A stretch of 64,000 nucleotides of DNA from Lichenostomus cassidix (Eukaryota > Chordata > Aves > Passeriformes > Meliphagidae): assembly GCA_008360975.2 (NCBI GenBank), contig CM039210.1:21847007-21911006 (forward strand). Reading direction: 5' to 3'. Each line of letters begins with the position of its first letter. Position 1 is the first letter of the stretch. The notes below the pieces were generated by a model. The model had not been told where the DNA came from. It ran no database searches and saw only the letters and a list, made by a program, of their open reading frames with translations. Positions 11,145 to 20,816 of this stretch are shown here, piece by piece. A program made the translations under genes and the position numbers.

Positions 11145-11229
11145 AGGTTGAAGAACAGCAGGTGCTAATTACTACCACAATGGTGCACCAATAGCAATAT
11201 CACACCAAGTGAGGCTCCATGATTCCCAT
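11145..11229 (+). pseudogene. ERVL pol fragment between two nested LTRs
   Basis: About 85 bases of the ERVL protease/RT linker. The translation includes KVEEQQVL, the known continuation after the protease module in these elements. It is bounded by family B LTR on the left and family F LTR on the right. Confidence 0.55.
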
Positions 11230-11874
11230 TGTCTTAGGTTACATGGAAGGTGTAACCAAAAAGTATGTATTCTATTATCATCTTCATAAGCTGTTAAAAA
11301 TAGGTGAGGCAGTGCTCTTTATCTTCAGCATGACCCAGCCCTGATAACACCATCTGGGGGTGCTACCTCCGCTAATGGGCCATCAAGGTCTCCGGGAATG
11401 ACTCATTACATCATTCCATTGTGAGATGCCCCGCCCAGAGGGGAGGAACTGAACATTCTACTGGCATATAAACTGAGACTCTGAAACACAATGGGTATTG
11501 GATTCCCAGAGGAGAAGAGCTTGAGAGTCACCACTGGACCTCCAGAGATCAACCAGACCTTTCTGCAGGATCACTGCTTTGACAAGACCACATCCATCAC
11601 TCCAACGGGACTGCAGCCACCATTTAACTGGACTGCTATCACCACCCTGACTAACAGGTTGTATTCTGACTTTGTCAGTTTAAACTGTTGATTCTGTATT
11701 ATTGCCTTGTTATAAATACTAGTAAAGAACTGCTATCCCTTTCCCCATATCTTTTGCCTGAAAGCCTCTTGATTTCAAAGTTATAATAATTTGGAGGGAA
11801 GGGGGGGTCATATTCTCTATTCCAAGGGAGGTTCCTGCCTTCCTTGACAGACACCTGTCTTTCAAACCAAGACA
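11230..11874 (+). mobile_element. solo LTR (family F) inserted in ERVL pol, 5-bp TSD
   Basis: Starts TGTCTTAGGTTACATGGAAG and ends TTTCAAACCAAGACA. Perfect 5-bp duplication CCCAT at 11225-11229 and 11875-11879. A TATA-like GCATATAAACTG lies near 11464. The same family occurs at 23544-23993 and 25006-25915 and probably 15771-16600. It is the second independent LTR landing in the same ERVL pol gene. Confidence 0.85.
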
Positions 11875-12670
11875 CCCATCCATAAGTTCATTTGACAACT
11901 AGAGAGCCAAGGAGTGATGACCAGGACCCACTCACCCTTTACTAATCCCATATGGCCTGTGCAAAAGTCTAACAGAGAATGGAGGCTGACAGTGGACTAT
12001 CGTGGCCTGAATGAAGTCATGCTGCCTCTGAGTGCTGCCATACCAGACATGCTGGAACTTCAATACAAGTTAAAGGCAGCCCAGTGGTGCCACAAGTGAT
12101 ACTGCCAGTGTGCTTTTCTAAATCCCTCTGGCAGCAGAGTGCAGGCCTTAGTTCACTTTCACTTGGAATCGACTGCCCCAAGGGCGGAAACATAGCCCCA
12201 CTATTTGTCATAGACTAATCCAGACTGCACTGGAACAGGGCGAAACTCCAGAAAATCCCCAATACATTGATGACATCATTGTGGGGGGCAATACAGCAGA
12301 AGAATTTTTTGAGAGAGGGAAGAAAATAGTCCAAATCCTTCTGAAAGTTGTTTTTTCCATAAAACAAAGTAAGGTCAATGGACCTGCACAGGAGATCCAG
12401 TTTTTAGGAATAAAAAGGCAAGATGGATGTTGCCAGATCCCAATGGATGTGATTAATAACAGCAATGTCTCCACCAACTAGCAAAAAAGAACCACAAGCT
12501 TTCTTAGGCGTGGGATTTTGGAGAATGCACATTACAAATTACAGTCTGATTATCAGCCCTCACTATCAAGTGACCTGGAAGAATGATTTCCAATGGGGCA
12601 CTGAGCAGCAATAAGGCTTTGAACAAATCAAGCAGGAAGTAGTTAATGCAGTAGCCCTAAGGCCAGTCAG
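11875..12670 (+). pseudogene. ERVL reverse transcriptase remnant
   Basis: The frame at 11914-12099 carries the RT entry block SPFTNPIWPVQKSNREWRLT followed by VDYRGLNE, and then shifts. Further downstream the RT palm motif Y-I-D-D is encoded at 12263-12274 and is followed by IIVGGNTAEEFFERG and FLGIKRQDG, in normal RT order. Frameshifts separate the blocks, so there is no intact enzyme, although both catalytic aspartates of the YIDD box remain. The fragment ends at 12670 where a minus-strand CR1 begins; RNase H and integrase are not seen. Confidence 0.75.
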
Positions 12671-13520
12671 TCAGTTCTCAATCCACCTTACTGTCCACTC
12701 ATTCAGTTCACACTTCCTGAGTTTGCCTATGAGGATGTTGTGAGAGACAGTGTTGAAAGCCTTGCCGAAGTCCAGGTAGACAATATCGACTGCTCTTCCC
12801 TCATCCATCCAGGTAGTTGTTTCATCATAGAAGGCAATCAGGTTGGTCAAACCGGACTTACCTTCAGTGAACTCATGCTGACAATACCTGATCACTTTCT
12901 TGTCATACATGTTGATAGACATGGCCTCCAGAATGAGGCATTCCATCACCTTTCTAGGGATTGAGGTGAGGCTGACTGGCCAGTAGTTCCCTGGGTTCTT
13001 CTTCTTGTCCTTTTTGAAGACTGAGATGACATGTGCTTTCTTCCAGTCCTCAGGCTGAGTCCTCTGATCACCACAGCCTTTCACAGATGATCATGAGTGG
13101 CCTCACTATGATGTCTGCTGGCATTCTCAGCACTCTTGGATGCATCCCGTCAGGGCCTACAGACTTGAGGATGTCAAGTTAGTTTAGGTGTTCTCTGGCC
13201 CAATCCTCCTTAAACAAGGGGAAATCTTCTTTCTAACATACCTCTACCCTGGTAATCTGGGTCAGAGATCCCTAAGGACTGGTCTTATCGGTAAAGACCG
13301 ATGTAAAGAAGGCATTCAGTAACTCTGCCTTCTCTATGTCTTCTGTTACACCACAGTCCCCTGTCCATTTAGGAACAGGCCCACATTATCCCTAGTTTTC
13401 CTTTTGTTACTGATGTATTTGAAACAGCCCTTCTTCTTGTCCTTGACATCCTTGGCCAGATTTAATTCTAGATGTGCCTTTGCCTTTCTCATCTCATTTC
13501 TGCTTTGACAACCTTGTAAG
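12671..13520 (-). mobile_element. CR1 LINE, RT segment
   Basis: The minus-strand frame 12671-13084 shows the CR1 RT text DWKKAHVISVFKKDKK, PVSLTSIPRKVMECLI and VYLDFGKAFNTVSH. Upstream the sequence continues into the linker ahead of RT with stops. The 3' end of the CR1 is absent, so the copy is truncated on both sides. It abuts the ERVL RT fragment at 12670. Confidence 0.85.
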
Positions 13521-14053
13521 GGTCAATCGAAGAATAGAGTTCTGTCTCAACATTTCTCATCAGAAACCACAGGTGCAGGACTTACGCAGAGAATGCTTTG
13601 TACCTCCCAAAGCTGGTACGGAACGAATGCTTTGTACCTGCCTAAGCTGGTGCAGAACAAAGGCCTTGTGCCTGCCAAAGCTTTACACCTGTCGCCCTGA
13701 CACCCATTATTCACTATTGTGAGAAAACCTGCCTCCATAGCTGACCATGCCTCAGACAATCCTCTCTGGGCATGTGTGGCCTGCCAAGTGGAGTTTGGCA
13801 TATCTCCAAAAGAATTAAGGGGAAGCAAAGGCGGGTCGCAAGGAGGGACCAGGTGTATGGACTAGCATAAAAGACAGCTCTGGAATGGCTGAATTCTGAA
13901 GAGCTTCCCCACCGTGAGATCACATTGATCGACGCAGAGGCAGAGGAACGCCTTCTAGACGGGATGCCCAGAGACACCGGATGTCTGTGGACCTGTGGTG
14001 GTAGCTATAAGACCCCTTTTCTTACCTTTCCTCCCAATCTTTCCCCAATTCTC
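13521..14053. other. unclassified insert between two CR1 pieces, possibly an LTR
   Basis: This 0.5-kb segment is not CR1. It begins near TGTAAGGGTCAATCG, contains a TATA-like CATAAAAGACAG near 13866, and ends near CCCAATTCTCTCA, so it could be a solo LTR. I found no matching target duplication. Between about 13575 and 13690 there are three imperfect tandem units of about 34-36 bases sharing TTTGTACCT and AAGCTGGT. Confidence 0.35.
13575..13690 (+). repeat. imperfect tandem repeat, three ~35-bp units
   Basis: Units share the pattern GAATGCTTTGTACCTCCC/AAGCTGGT with substitutions; the third unit is the most diverged. The array lies within the unclassified insert and may be a U3 enhancer-like repeat of an LTR. 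Confidence 0.6.
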
Positions 14054-15675
14054 TCATCGTAGAAAGCAATCAGGTTGGTCAAACATGACTTCCCTTTAGT
14101 GAATCCATGCTGCCTACTCCTGATCACCTTCCTGTCTTCCATGTGGATAAAGATGGCCTCCAGAATGAGGTGTTCCATCACCTTTCCAGGGACTGAGGTG
14201 AGGCTGACTGCCCAGTAGCTCCATGGGTTCTCTTTCTTGCCCTGTTTGAAGAATAGGGTGACATTTGCTTTCTTCCAGTCCTTAGCCATGGTCCCCTGTC
14301 CATTTAGGAACAGGCCCACATTATCCCTAGTTTTCCTTTTGTTACTGATGTATTTGAAACAGCCCTTCTTGTCCTTGACATCCTTGGCCAGATTTAATTC
14401 TAGATGTGTCTTTGCCTTTCTCATCTCATTTCTGCTTTGACAGCCTTATATTCATTCCAAGTGGCCTGACCCTGCTTCCACCTCCTGTGTGTTTCCTACT
14501 TGTGCTTGAGTAAAGACGAGTTCATTATTCATCCATGCAGGTCTCTTGCCCCTGTGCCCAATTTCTTGCTCATCCTCAGGATGCATTGTTCTTGAGCCTG
14601 GAGGAAGCAATCCTTGAATATCAATCAAATCTCTTGGACCCCTCTTCCCTGTGGGGCCTTTTCCCATGGGATTCTTCCAAGTAGATCCCTGAAGAGGGTA
14701 AAGTTATCTCTCAAGAAGTCCAGGGTTGTAGTCTTATTTGCTGTCCTGCTTCCTCCTTGTCTGATAGTAAACTCCACAACTCATGGTCACTAGAGCCGAG
14801 GCTACTCCCAACCTTCATATCTCCAACAAGGCCTTCACCCTTTGTTAGTTTAAGGTCAAGCAGCACACCATTCCTTGTGGGATCCTCCACTACCTGTAAC
14901 AAGAAGTTGTCACCAATGCTTTCCAGGAACCTCCTGGACTGTTTGTGCTTCGCTGTGTTGCTTCTCCAGCAGATGTCAGGGTAGTTCAAGCCCCCTACAA
15001 GAACCAGGGCCTGAAACTGTGAGGCTGCTTCTAGTTGCCTGTAGAAGGCCTCATCCACTTCCTCCTCCTCCTGCTCAGGCAGCCTGTAGCACACACCCAC
15101 AACAGTGTCACCCTTACTAGTCTGCGCTTATATCCTAACCCATAAGCTCTTGACCTGCTTGTTATCCACCCCAAGACAGAGCTCCATACATTCCAAGTGT
15201 AGCCTCACATAGAGGGCAACTCCACCACTGCACCTTACTGATCTGTCTCTCCTTAACAGTGTGTAGCCCTTCATGATAACATTCCAGTCATCTGAGCTAT
15301 TCCACCACGTCTCTGCAATCACAATGAGATCAAAGCCCTGTGACTGCACACAGATCACTAGTTCTTCCTGTTTGCTCCCCATCTTGCATGCATTGGTGTA
15401 CAGGCACTTCATAGAGGTATTTTAGTGTGTGTTAACATCCCAGTGGGAGTGCAAGGGGATGCCTTATAGTCCAGTCTTGTACTGGGTGCTTGTACTTGTG
15501 GGAGGTATTCCCTCTTAAGCCTCCTTTTGCTACTTGAATGGTCACTATGGCTCTCCCCTTCCCACATCTTATCTCTGTCAAGCCTGGCTTTGCCCCTGTT
15601 CCCCTTCCTATCTAGTTTAAAACTTTCTCAAGGAGCCCTGCTAACTCCTGAGCTAAGATCCTCAAACAATGCAAG
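14054..15675 (-). mobile_element. CR1 LINE, endonuclease to RT start
   Basis: Minus-strand frames 15128-15412 and 14711-15100 encode the APE-type endonuclease: MKCLYTNACKMGSKQEEL and IVIAETWW at the start, then VLVGGLNYPDICW and GSSDHELWSLL near the catalytic SDH motif. Frame 14005-14424 gives the linker and first RT motifs. Part of the linker is deleted relative to the neighbouring copy at 12671-13520, and the two overlap in CR1 coordinates. They are either two insertions or a duplication. The 5' UTR fades near 15675. Confidence 0.8.
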
Positions 15676-15770
15676 TAAGATTAATATGCAATTTTCTTAA
15701 AGAGGTAATTTAGGACTCCACTCCTTCCTCTAAAGCTACACACTAATTCTCCTTGAATGAGCAAGGCATA
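15676..15770. other. short unrecognised spacer
   Basis: AT-rich bases between the CR1 5' end and the GC-rich LTR. The last five bases, GCATA, are the left target duplication of that LTR. Confidence 0.4.
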
Positions 15771-16600
15771 TGACCTAGGTGACCCAAAATCGTGTATTCC
15801 ATGTCTTTTCTATGTCAACCCGTGCGAGGTAGTTTACTGTCTCTTTAAGACCCGGAGCCGGAAGCAAAAACCTCTGTGTTTTACCCCGGGTTCGCGGAAG
15901 GGGGAGGTGCTGGGTCCCTTTAAAAACAAGAAATAGTCATGTAGAGCGCTCTCTTTTATTCTCTCCTCATTCTTGAGAGCTTCAGGACGATGGGGGACTC
16001 CAACGGGCTGTTTGCCTTGGTTGCTATAGCAACCATTGCTTTTTGGAGCTGGGGAAGATGTTTTTCGGGCTTTTCGCCGCTGCTGCTCGGGACAGCTGCC
16101 TGTCACCAGGGGTTGGAGCCGCTCCATGAGTTTCCAGCTGCTGAGGGGAGTCAGCCCTGCAACTGCCGGGAAGTTTCTTCCAGCGTTTCTGCAGCATTGG
16201 AGCCTTTTAGACAAAAATAGTTTTTCCAGGTTTTGTTTTTCCCTGCTCCCGTTGTTGGGGGGGGGGGAGGAGGGGAGGGAATTTTGGAACCGCGGAGGCT
16301 CATTTACCATGTGTTTTCCTTTATTCTCTCCGCCGCGTGGCCCAGAGAGACAACTCTGCCATTTTTGTTTGTGTTCCCCGGGACAATTCGGGGGACCTCC
16401 TCCACATTTGTGGGTAAGGGTTGAACCGGTTGCCTTTGTATTTCTTGGTTATTGCTGTTTGCTTTTAGTAAACTGTTATTTTTTCACTTATATCTCTTCG
16501 CATTTGTTTCTCCTTATTGGTAGAGGGGAGAGGTTGAAAACTAAGGGAAGGTAACTTCTTTCAAAGTCTCCACCCAGTAAAATTGCCTTAAACTAAGACA
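15771..16600 (+). mobile_element. GC-rich solo LTR (family F/G), 5-bp TSD
   Basis: Starts TGACCTAGGTGACCC and ends GCCTTAAACTAAGACA. Perfect 5-bp duplication GCATA at 15766-15770 and 16601-16605. The ends resemble family F, but the body is richer in G+C and CpG (for example GGTTCGCGGAAG and CTCCGCCGCGTGG). Long open frames on both strands (158 aa minus, 172 aa plus) follow from this composition and show no protein motif. A TTTAAA-type core and pyrimidine-rich TTTATTCTCTCC blocks suggest an intact-looking promoter region. Confidence 0.8.
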
Positions 16601-16605
16601 GCATA

Positions 16606-17736
16606 CCATTCTTCCTTGCCAGAGCCAAGGAGTTCTTAGGAATATTTATCTATAACCTGCAGCACCCTGACCATTAACAAGCTAATTATTCTGACTATTC
16701 AACAGATTCTAGATGGTGTTTTAATATGTAATATGTTATCCAAACCTCTATGAACATGCATAGAGTTGAACAATAAAATGCAGTATGAGACTTTTCTGTC
16801 TTTAGTGTCTCACACATACAACATCAAAATTTTCCAGATAACACAGACTGAGACAGTGAAAACTTTGGAAAGGCAGGGGAAAACAGGGTAAAAACAGAAC
16901 TGAACAATCAAGGGAGCAAATGCAATCTAAGGAAGGAGGACAAATTATACAGCTAAGCATAATTTAATTTGCCATTTAGATTTATTAGGCAAGTTATTGG
17001 AATTCATCATGCTGTGGTTTGGCCTCCAAGACCAGGTTTCACATTACCTAAGCTATTTGACTGAGGACCCTCCACCCCCCCCAAAAAAAAAAAAAGGCAG
17101 CACTTCTAGTAACATTTAACTCTTCTAATTTTCACTGTCAAGCCAAGAAACACAACTATCCTTCAACAGAGGAAAAGGAAACAATTACAAAACCACCACT
17201 ATTTACTTCATTTTTGCAGTGCACTGCAGGCAGACAAAGAAAAAACCAAGGGGATGGAAGACAAAAACCTCAGAGATAGCTAGTCTCTCTAGCTGCCAGT
17301 GAGCCAAATATGTTGCTTTAATGCAATGAAGTAATTCTCTCTCCCTTCCAGATCTCTCCATTCTCTTGCCACTTAAGGTTATCAGAAGCTGAAGCCCAAA
17401 ACTATCTTCACTAAAACTAAATATTAGCATTTGTGATAAACTGGTAGGTGTTGTAATTGTGGAAGTGTGCTTAATGCTTCATTTTGTTAGCTTTGGTTGC
17501 CTACTAAAATACTCAGGGGGTAGAATTGCCGATTAACATGAAACCAAACCCCCAAGACTAAGTACATTGCTGACTAATTTTATGACTTGAGGTTGTTGAT
17601 TTTACTCATCTCAAACTATACGTTACTAGTGTAGTGGTAGTAAATATTTTTGATGCAGGTCTCATGTCTACAGCTCTACCTTTTGTGATAAGAAAAAGTT
17701 ACCTTTCTATGCTTTTTAAACTTTTGTCATAGCCTA
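16606..17736. other. unrecognised AT-rich sequence
   Basis: No repeat family is identified with confidence. A stretch near 16770-16815 (AATAAAATGCAGTATGAG, then GTGTCTCACACA) has the look of an LTR polyadenylation region, but no ends were found. A poly-A run lies near 17085. Confidence 0.35.
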
Positions 17737-18945
17737 TAGAATCATAGAATGGCTTGGTTTGGAAGGGACCTTAAAGATCATCTCATTCCAATAGACCTGG
17801 TTGCTCAGAGCCCCATCCAAGCTGACTGTGAACAGTTCCAGGGATGGGGCATCCACAACGTCTCTGGGCAACCTGTGCCAGTGCCTCACCACCCTCACAG
17901 TAAAGAATTTCTTCCTGACATCTAATCTAAACCTACTCTCTTTCAGTTTGAAGCTATTCCCCTTGTCCTGTTACTATCTGCCTGTATAAAAAGTCACTCC
18001 CTCCTTTTTATAAGCCCCCTTTAAGTACTGGAAGGCTGCAATGAGGTCTCCCTGAAGCCTTCTTTTCAGGATGAACAACCCCAGCTCTCTCAGCTTGTCT
18101 TCACAGGAGAGGTGCTCCAGCCCTTGGAGCATCTTCATGGCCCTCCTCTGGACCTGCTCTAACAGGTCCTCATCTTTCTTGTGCTGAGGACCCCAGAGCT
18201 GGATGCAGTATTCCAGGTGGGTTCTCACGAGGGGAAAGGGGGAGAATCACTTCCCTTGACCTACTGGCCACATCTCTTGATGCAGCCCGGGATGTGGTTT
18301 GCCTTATGTGCTGCAAGTGCACACTGTTGGCTCATGTTCAGCTTTTCATCCACCAGAACTCCCAAGTCCTTCTTGGCAGGGCCACTCTCAATGAGTTCTT
18401 CTCCCAGTCTGTACTCACGTCTGGGATTGCCCTGACCCAGGTGCAGGACCTCATATTTGGCCTTGTTGAACTTCATGAGGTTCTCGTGGATCCACTTCTT
18501 GAGCTTGTCCATGTCCCCCTGGATGGCATCCTGTCCTTCTCAAACTTGCTGAGGGTGCACTCAGTCTCACTGTCTGTCATTAATAAATATATTAAAGAGC
18601 ACCGGTCCCAAGACAGAGCCCTGAGGGACACTGCTCGTCACCAGCCTCCACCTGGACATAGAGCTTGTTAGCCAATACTTTTGAGTCTACATCATGGGCT
18701 GGTTACTGGAGTTAAGGTGACTATGCAATAAAAGCATGGGAGTTCCCTGACACATGGACTGGTGTCCTTTGTTCAGCCTGATGAGACTTCATAATGAACA
18801 TTATGCCCCTACTGAGTGGGTCGTGATAATGTCATCAGGCCTCATAGCCTTGTGCCTATTCAGCTTCATTAAGTAGTCCCAAAGCTGGTCCTCGCTTATA
18901 GTAGGATGGACTTCACTCCCTCTACACTCACCCAGAGAATCAGGC
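17737..18945 (-). mobile_element. CR1 LINE, 3' half
   Basis: Begins on the plus strand with the CR1 tail ATAGAATCATAGAATGGC, then the 3' UTR. Minus-strand frames 17974-18228 (MRTHLEYCIQLWGPQ) and 18261-18512 ([31 protein letters not shown]) give the RT C-terminus. A less certain 140-base block around 18690-18830 precedes a final CR1-like block ending near 18945. All frames are broken. Confidence 0.8.
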
Positions 18946-19288
18946 GTTTATGTGAACTCAGATGCACATAAAGATAGAAAGGGTGTTTGCCCTTTGCTGA
19001 TAGAAAAGTTGAAATACAATAATTTACCATAGTTGTTCATTTAATTACTAATGGTTAAAAATTGTTTTCTGAATCAGATTAAGATGAAATTCAGCAACAT
19101 ACTGGGTTATTACATCATATTGTTGTCACCTGCCTAAGGTTATGTTATCACAGTGCCCTTAAATAGCAAGGAAGAGGCAAGATTACATCTTAAGTAGATA
19201 CGGTGTTGCCCAAGATAGTCAAATTAAGAGACTTGCTAGAATTGGAAGTAATTGTCTGTATCACAATAAGAAAGGCAAAAACAGAACA
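18946..19288. other. unrecognised AT-rich flank
   Basis: No element recognised. It is the left flank of the young provirus and ends immediately before its GAGTTC target duplication. Confidence 0.35.
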
Positions 19289-19294
19289 GAGTTC

Positions 19295-19651
19295 TGTTGG
19301 AAAACGCAGTTTTCCAGCAAAAACTCATGCTAACTGAACAGGCCTGAGCAAGGCCTTAACATGGTCAGGCCTCAGTAAAATTCCAACAAGCTGCAGTGGT
19401 TTGTTTGCCTGAGAATGTTCTGTGGGAAGAATGTCATGAGAAAGATTAGGAGTCAGAAGTGTTATGAGAAAGGAATAAGGGAGTTAACAGGAGGATCCCT
19501 GAATGTGTGAGAAGCAGACTGCAGGTGTGTGTATCTATAATTAGAAATGTCTGTAACAGTATATAAGTCTCTCGTTTGGTGAAATAAAATGGAGCTTACT
19601 TTATATCTCATATTGAGAGTGCCGTGAGTTCCCTCCCGTCGTTTCTCTTTA
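19295..19651 (+). mobile_element. 5' LTR of the gag-only provirus
   Basis: Starts TGTTGGAAAACGCAG and ends TTTCTCTTTA, where CA would be usual. TATA box TATATAAG at 19560-19567, polyadenylation signal AATAAA at 19583-19588. The last bases before the terminus read CCCGTCG here and CCCATTG in the 3' LTR; otherwise I see no difference. Confidence 0.9.
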
Positions 19652-19653
19652 AA

Positions 19654-19671
19654 TGGTGACTCCGACGTGAT
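19654..19671 (+). other. primer-binding site, tRNA-Trp type
   Basis: TGGTGACTCCGACGTGAT lies two bases after the 5' LTR. The avian leukosis/sarcoma group uses TGGTGACCCCGACGTGAT, complementary to the 3' end of tRNA-Trp; one C-to-T difference separates them. Confidence 0.85.
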
Positions 19672-19921
19672 ACGGAGCTAGCAGGATTTAGAACCGACGA
19701 CTACGGACCCTGACAATGGAGTTTTACGACCCTGCCCAGAGAGCGACGAGACCGGAGAGGCACCGGAGCAGCGCCGGGGGGCTATGAAAGCCTGGGCTGA
19801 AAAAGACCCGCTTCCGGATGGGCTATACTCGGAAAGGCTGCACAAACTCTGGCAACTTGCGAGCTTCAATACAGTGCTTAGACGGTGTTGACCAGGACCC
19901 TGAAAACCAGCTGGACCAAAA

Positions 19922-20356
19922 ATGGAATCAGAGGTAGCCCAAATTTTATTGTTATGCTTTTTAGAAAAGCATGAACTCAGTAGCCTGTTATATTTGGCTG
20001 GCCTGATGGCAGTAGGACAAGCTTATGGATTTTTTACAAATCCTATTATAGTATTCAGTGTAACAGAATGGTTGAATTACGGAGCTGTTTTGCTTCTGGA
20101 CTGTGATAAAATTGCAAGAAAGCTTGGCAAACCATGGAGTAAAGTTGTAGCCTGTTTACAAATACATGCCACAAAGCAAAACCTTGCGTGGCTCACGGCA
20201 CAGGACATAACAGCTGCATGGAGCAGAGAGAAACCTATGAGTTACTGTGCTGTTTTTGCTATGCGGGGAACTTCGGCAGCCACGCAGCCAGGGAAACCCC
20301 CCCCGCCAGGGAGGGGGGGGGGAGAGAGGGCGCACGGTGCCACTGCTGGTAGCTGA
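19922..20356 (+). CDS. gag-like frame, N-terminal part (endogenous provirus)
   Basis: A 144-codon frame starting MESEVAQILLLCFLEKHEL lies about 250 bases after the primer site, where gag is expected. Its helix-rich, leucine-rich first 100 residues (including KIARKLGKPWSKVVACLQ) fit a matrix-like domain, and a proline/glycine-rich stretch follows (QPGKPPPPGRGGGER). The frame stops at 20356, while the zinc-knuckle half lies in another frame that overlaps it across a C-run and G-run at about 20298-20328. A length change there is the simplest explanation. Expression as a short truncated gag is conceivable but untested. Assignment to gag rests on position and downstream knuckles, not on a strong sequence match. 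Confidence 0.5.
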   Translation: MESEVAQILLLCFLEKHELSSLLYLAGLMAVGQAYGFFTNPIIVFSVTEWLNYGAVLLLDCDKIARKLGKPWSKVVACLQIHATKQNLAWLTAQDITAAWSREKPMSYCAVFAMRGTSAATQPGKPPPPGRGGGERAHGATAGS

Positions 20357-20816
20357 GAATACAAAGTTACTCGATTGGATGAAAAATCTGTTCCTGTTAG
20401 AACGAGCTCAGATATCGCGGGTAAAGAAACAGAGTAACCAACAATCATCCCGATGTTACCGATGCGGGAGTGAGAGACGCATGCAGAAAAACTGTAGCAG
20501 AAAAGCTTGGTGTTCCCACTGTAACAGAGATACTCACAGCACAGAAGCTTGCAAAAACAAAAAGAACAAACAGAAAGTGACCAGTGACCCAGGAGCAGCG
20601 GCGGCCCCTACCCTTCATCACACGCCGCCGGCACGCCACACAAGGAGACCTGTGGCGGAAGTTACTCCAACCGTGGCTTCCGGTCAAATGACGGCAAAAA
20701 CAGAGGTCGCAGAGGGTGCCCCGGTGGGTGGAGTCGCGAGCCATCCACGCCTCCTTCACTGCCCCAACTGTGACGTCTGTGGTGAAACCCTAAACTCTAC
20801 TCCTCCCCAAGGATGA
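20357..20816 (+). pseudogene. gag nucleocapsid-like segment with zinc knuckles
   Basis: Continuing in the frame that begins at 20247, the segment encodes two nucleocapsid-type knuckles. At 20454-20495 the pattern is C-x2-C-x4-R-x4-C, with arginine where histidine is expected. At 20511-20552 it is a canonical C-x2-C-x4-H-x4-C. A lysine-rich linker (KNKKNKQK) and a Pro/Ala/Thr-rich tail follow, ending at 20816. In retroviruses this module binds and packages the RNA genome. It is out of frame with the N-terminal part. No capsid major-homology region was recognised between the halves, so gag looks internally shortened. Confidence 0.6.

Noticed and set aside
15834..16554. 158-aa minus and 172-aa plus frames
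   Set aside because: Both fall inside a solo LTR with a perfect target duplication; the openness follows from GC-rich composition.
16606..16830. Possible LTR ending GTGTCTCACACA with AATAAA nearby
   Set aside because: Only one end-like signal; no start, no duplication and no second copy.
20445..20759. 104-aa minus-strand frame opposite gag
   Set aside because: It is antisense to the zinc-knuckle region, whose motif pattern fixes the coding strand as plus.
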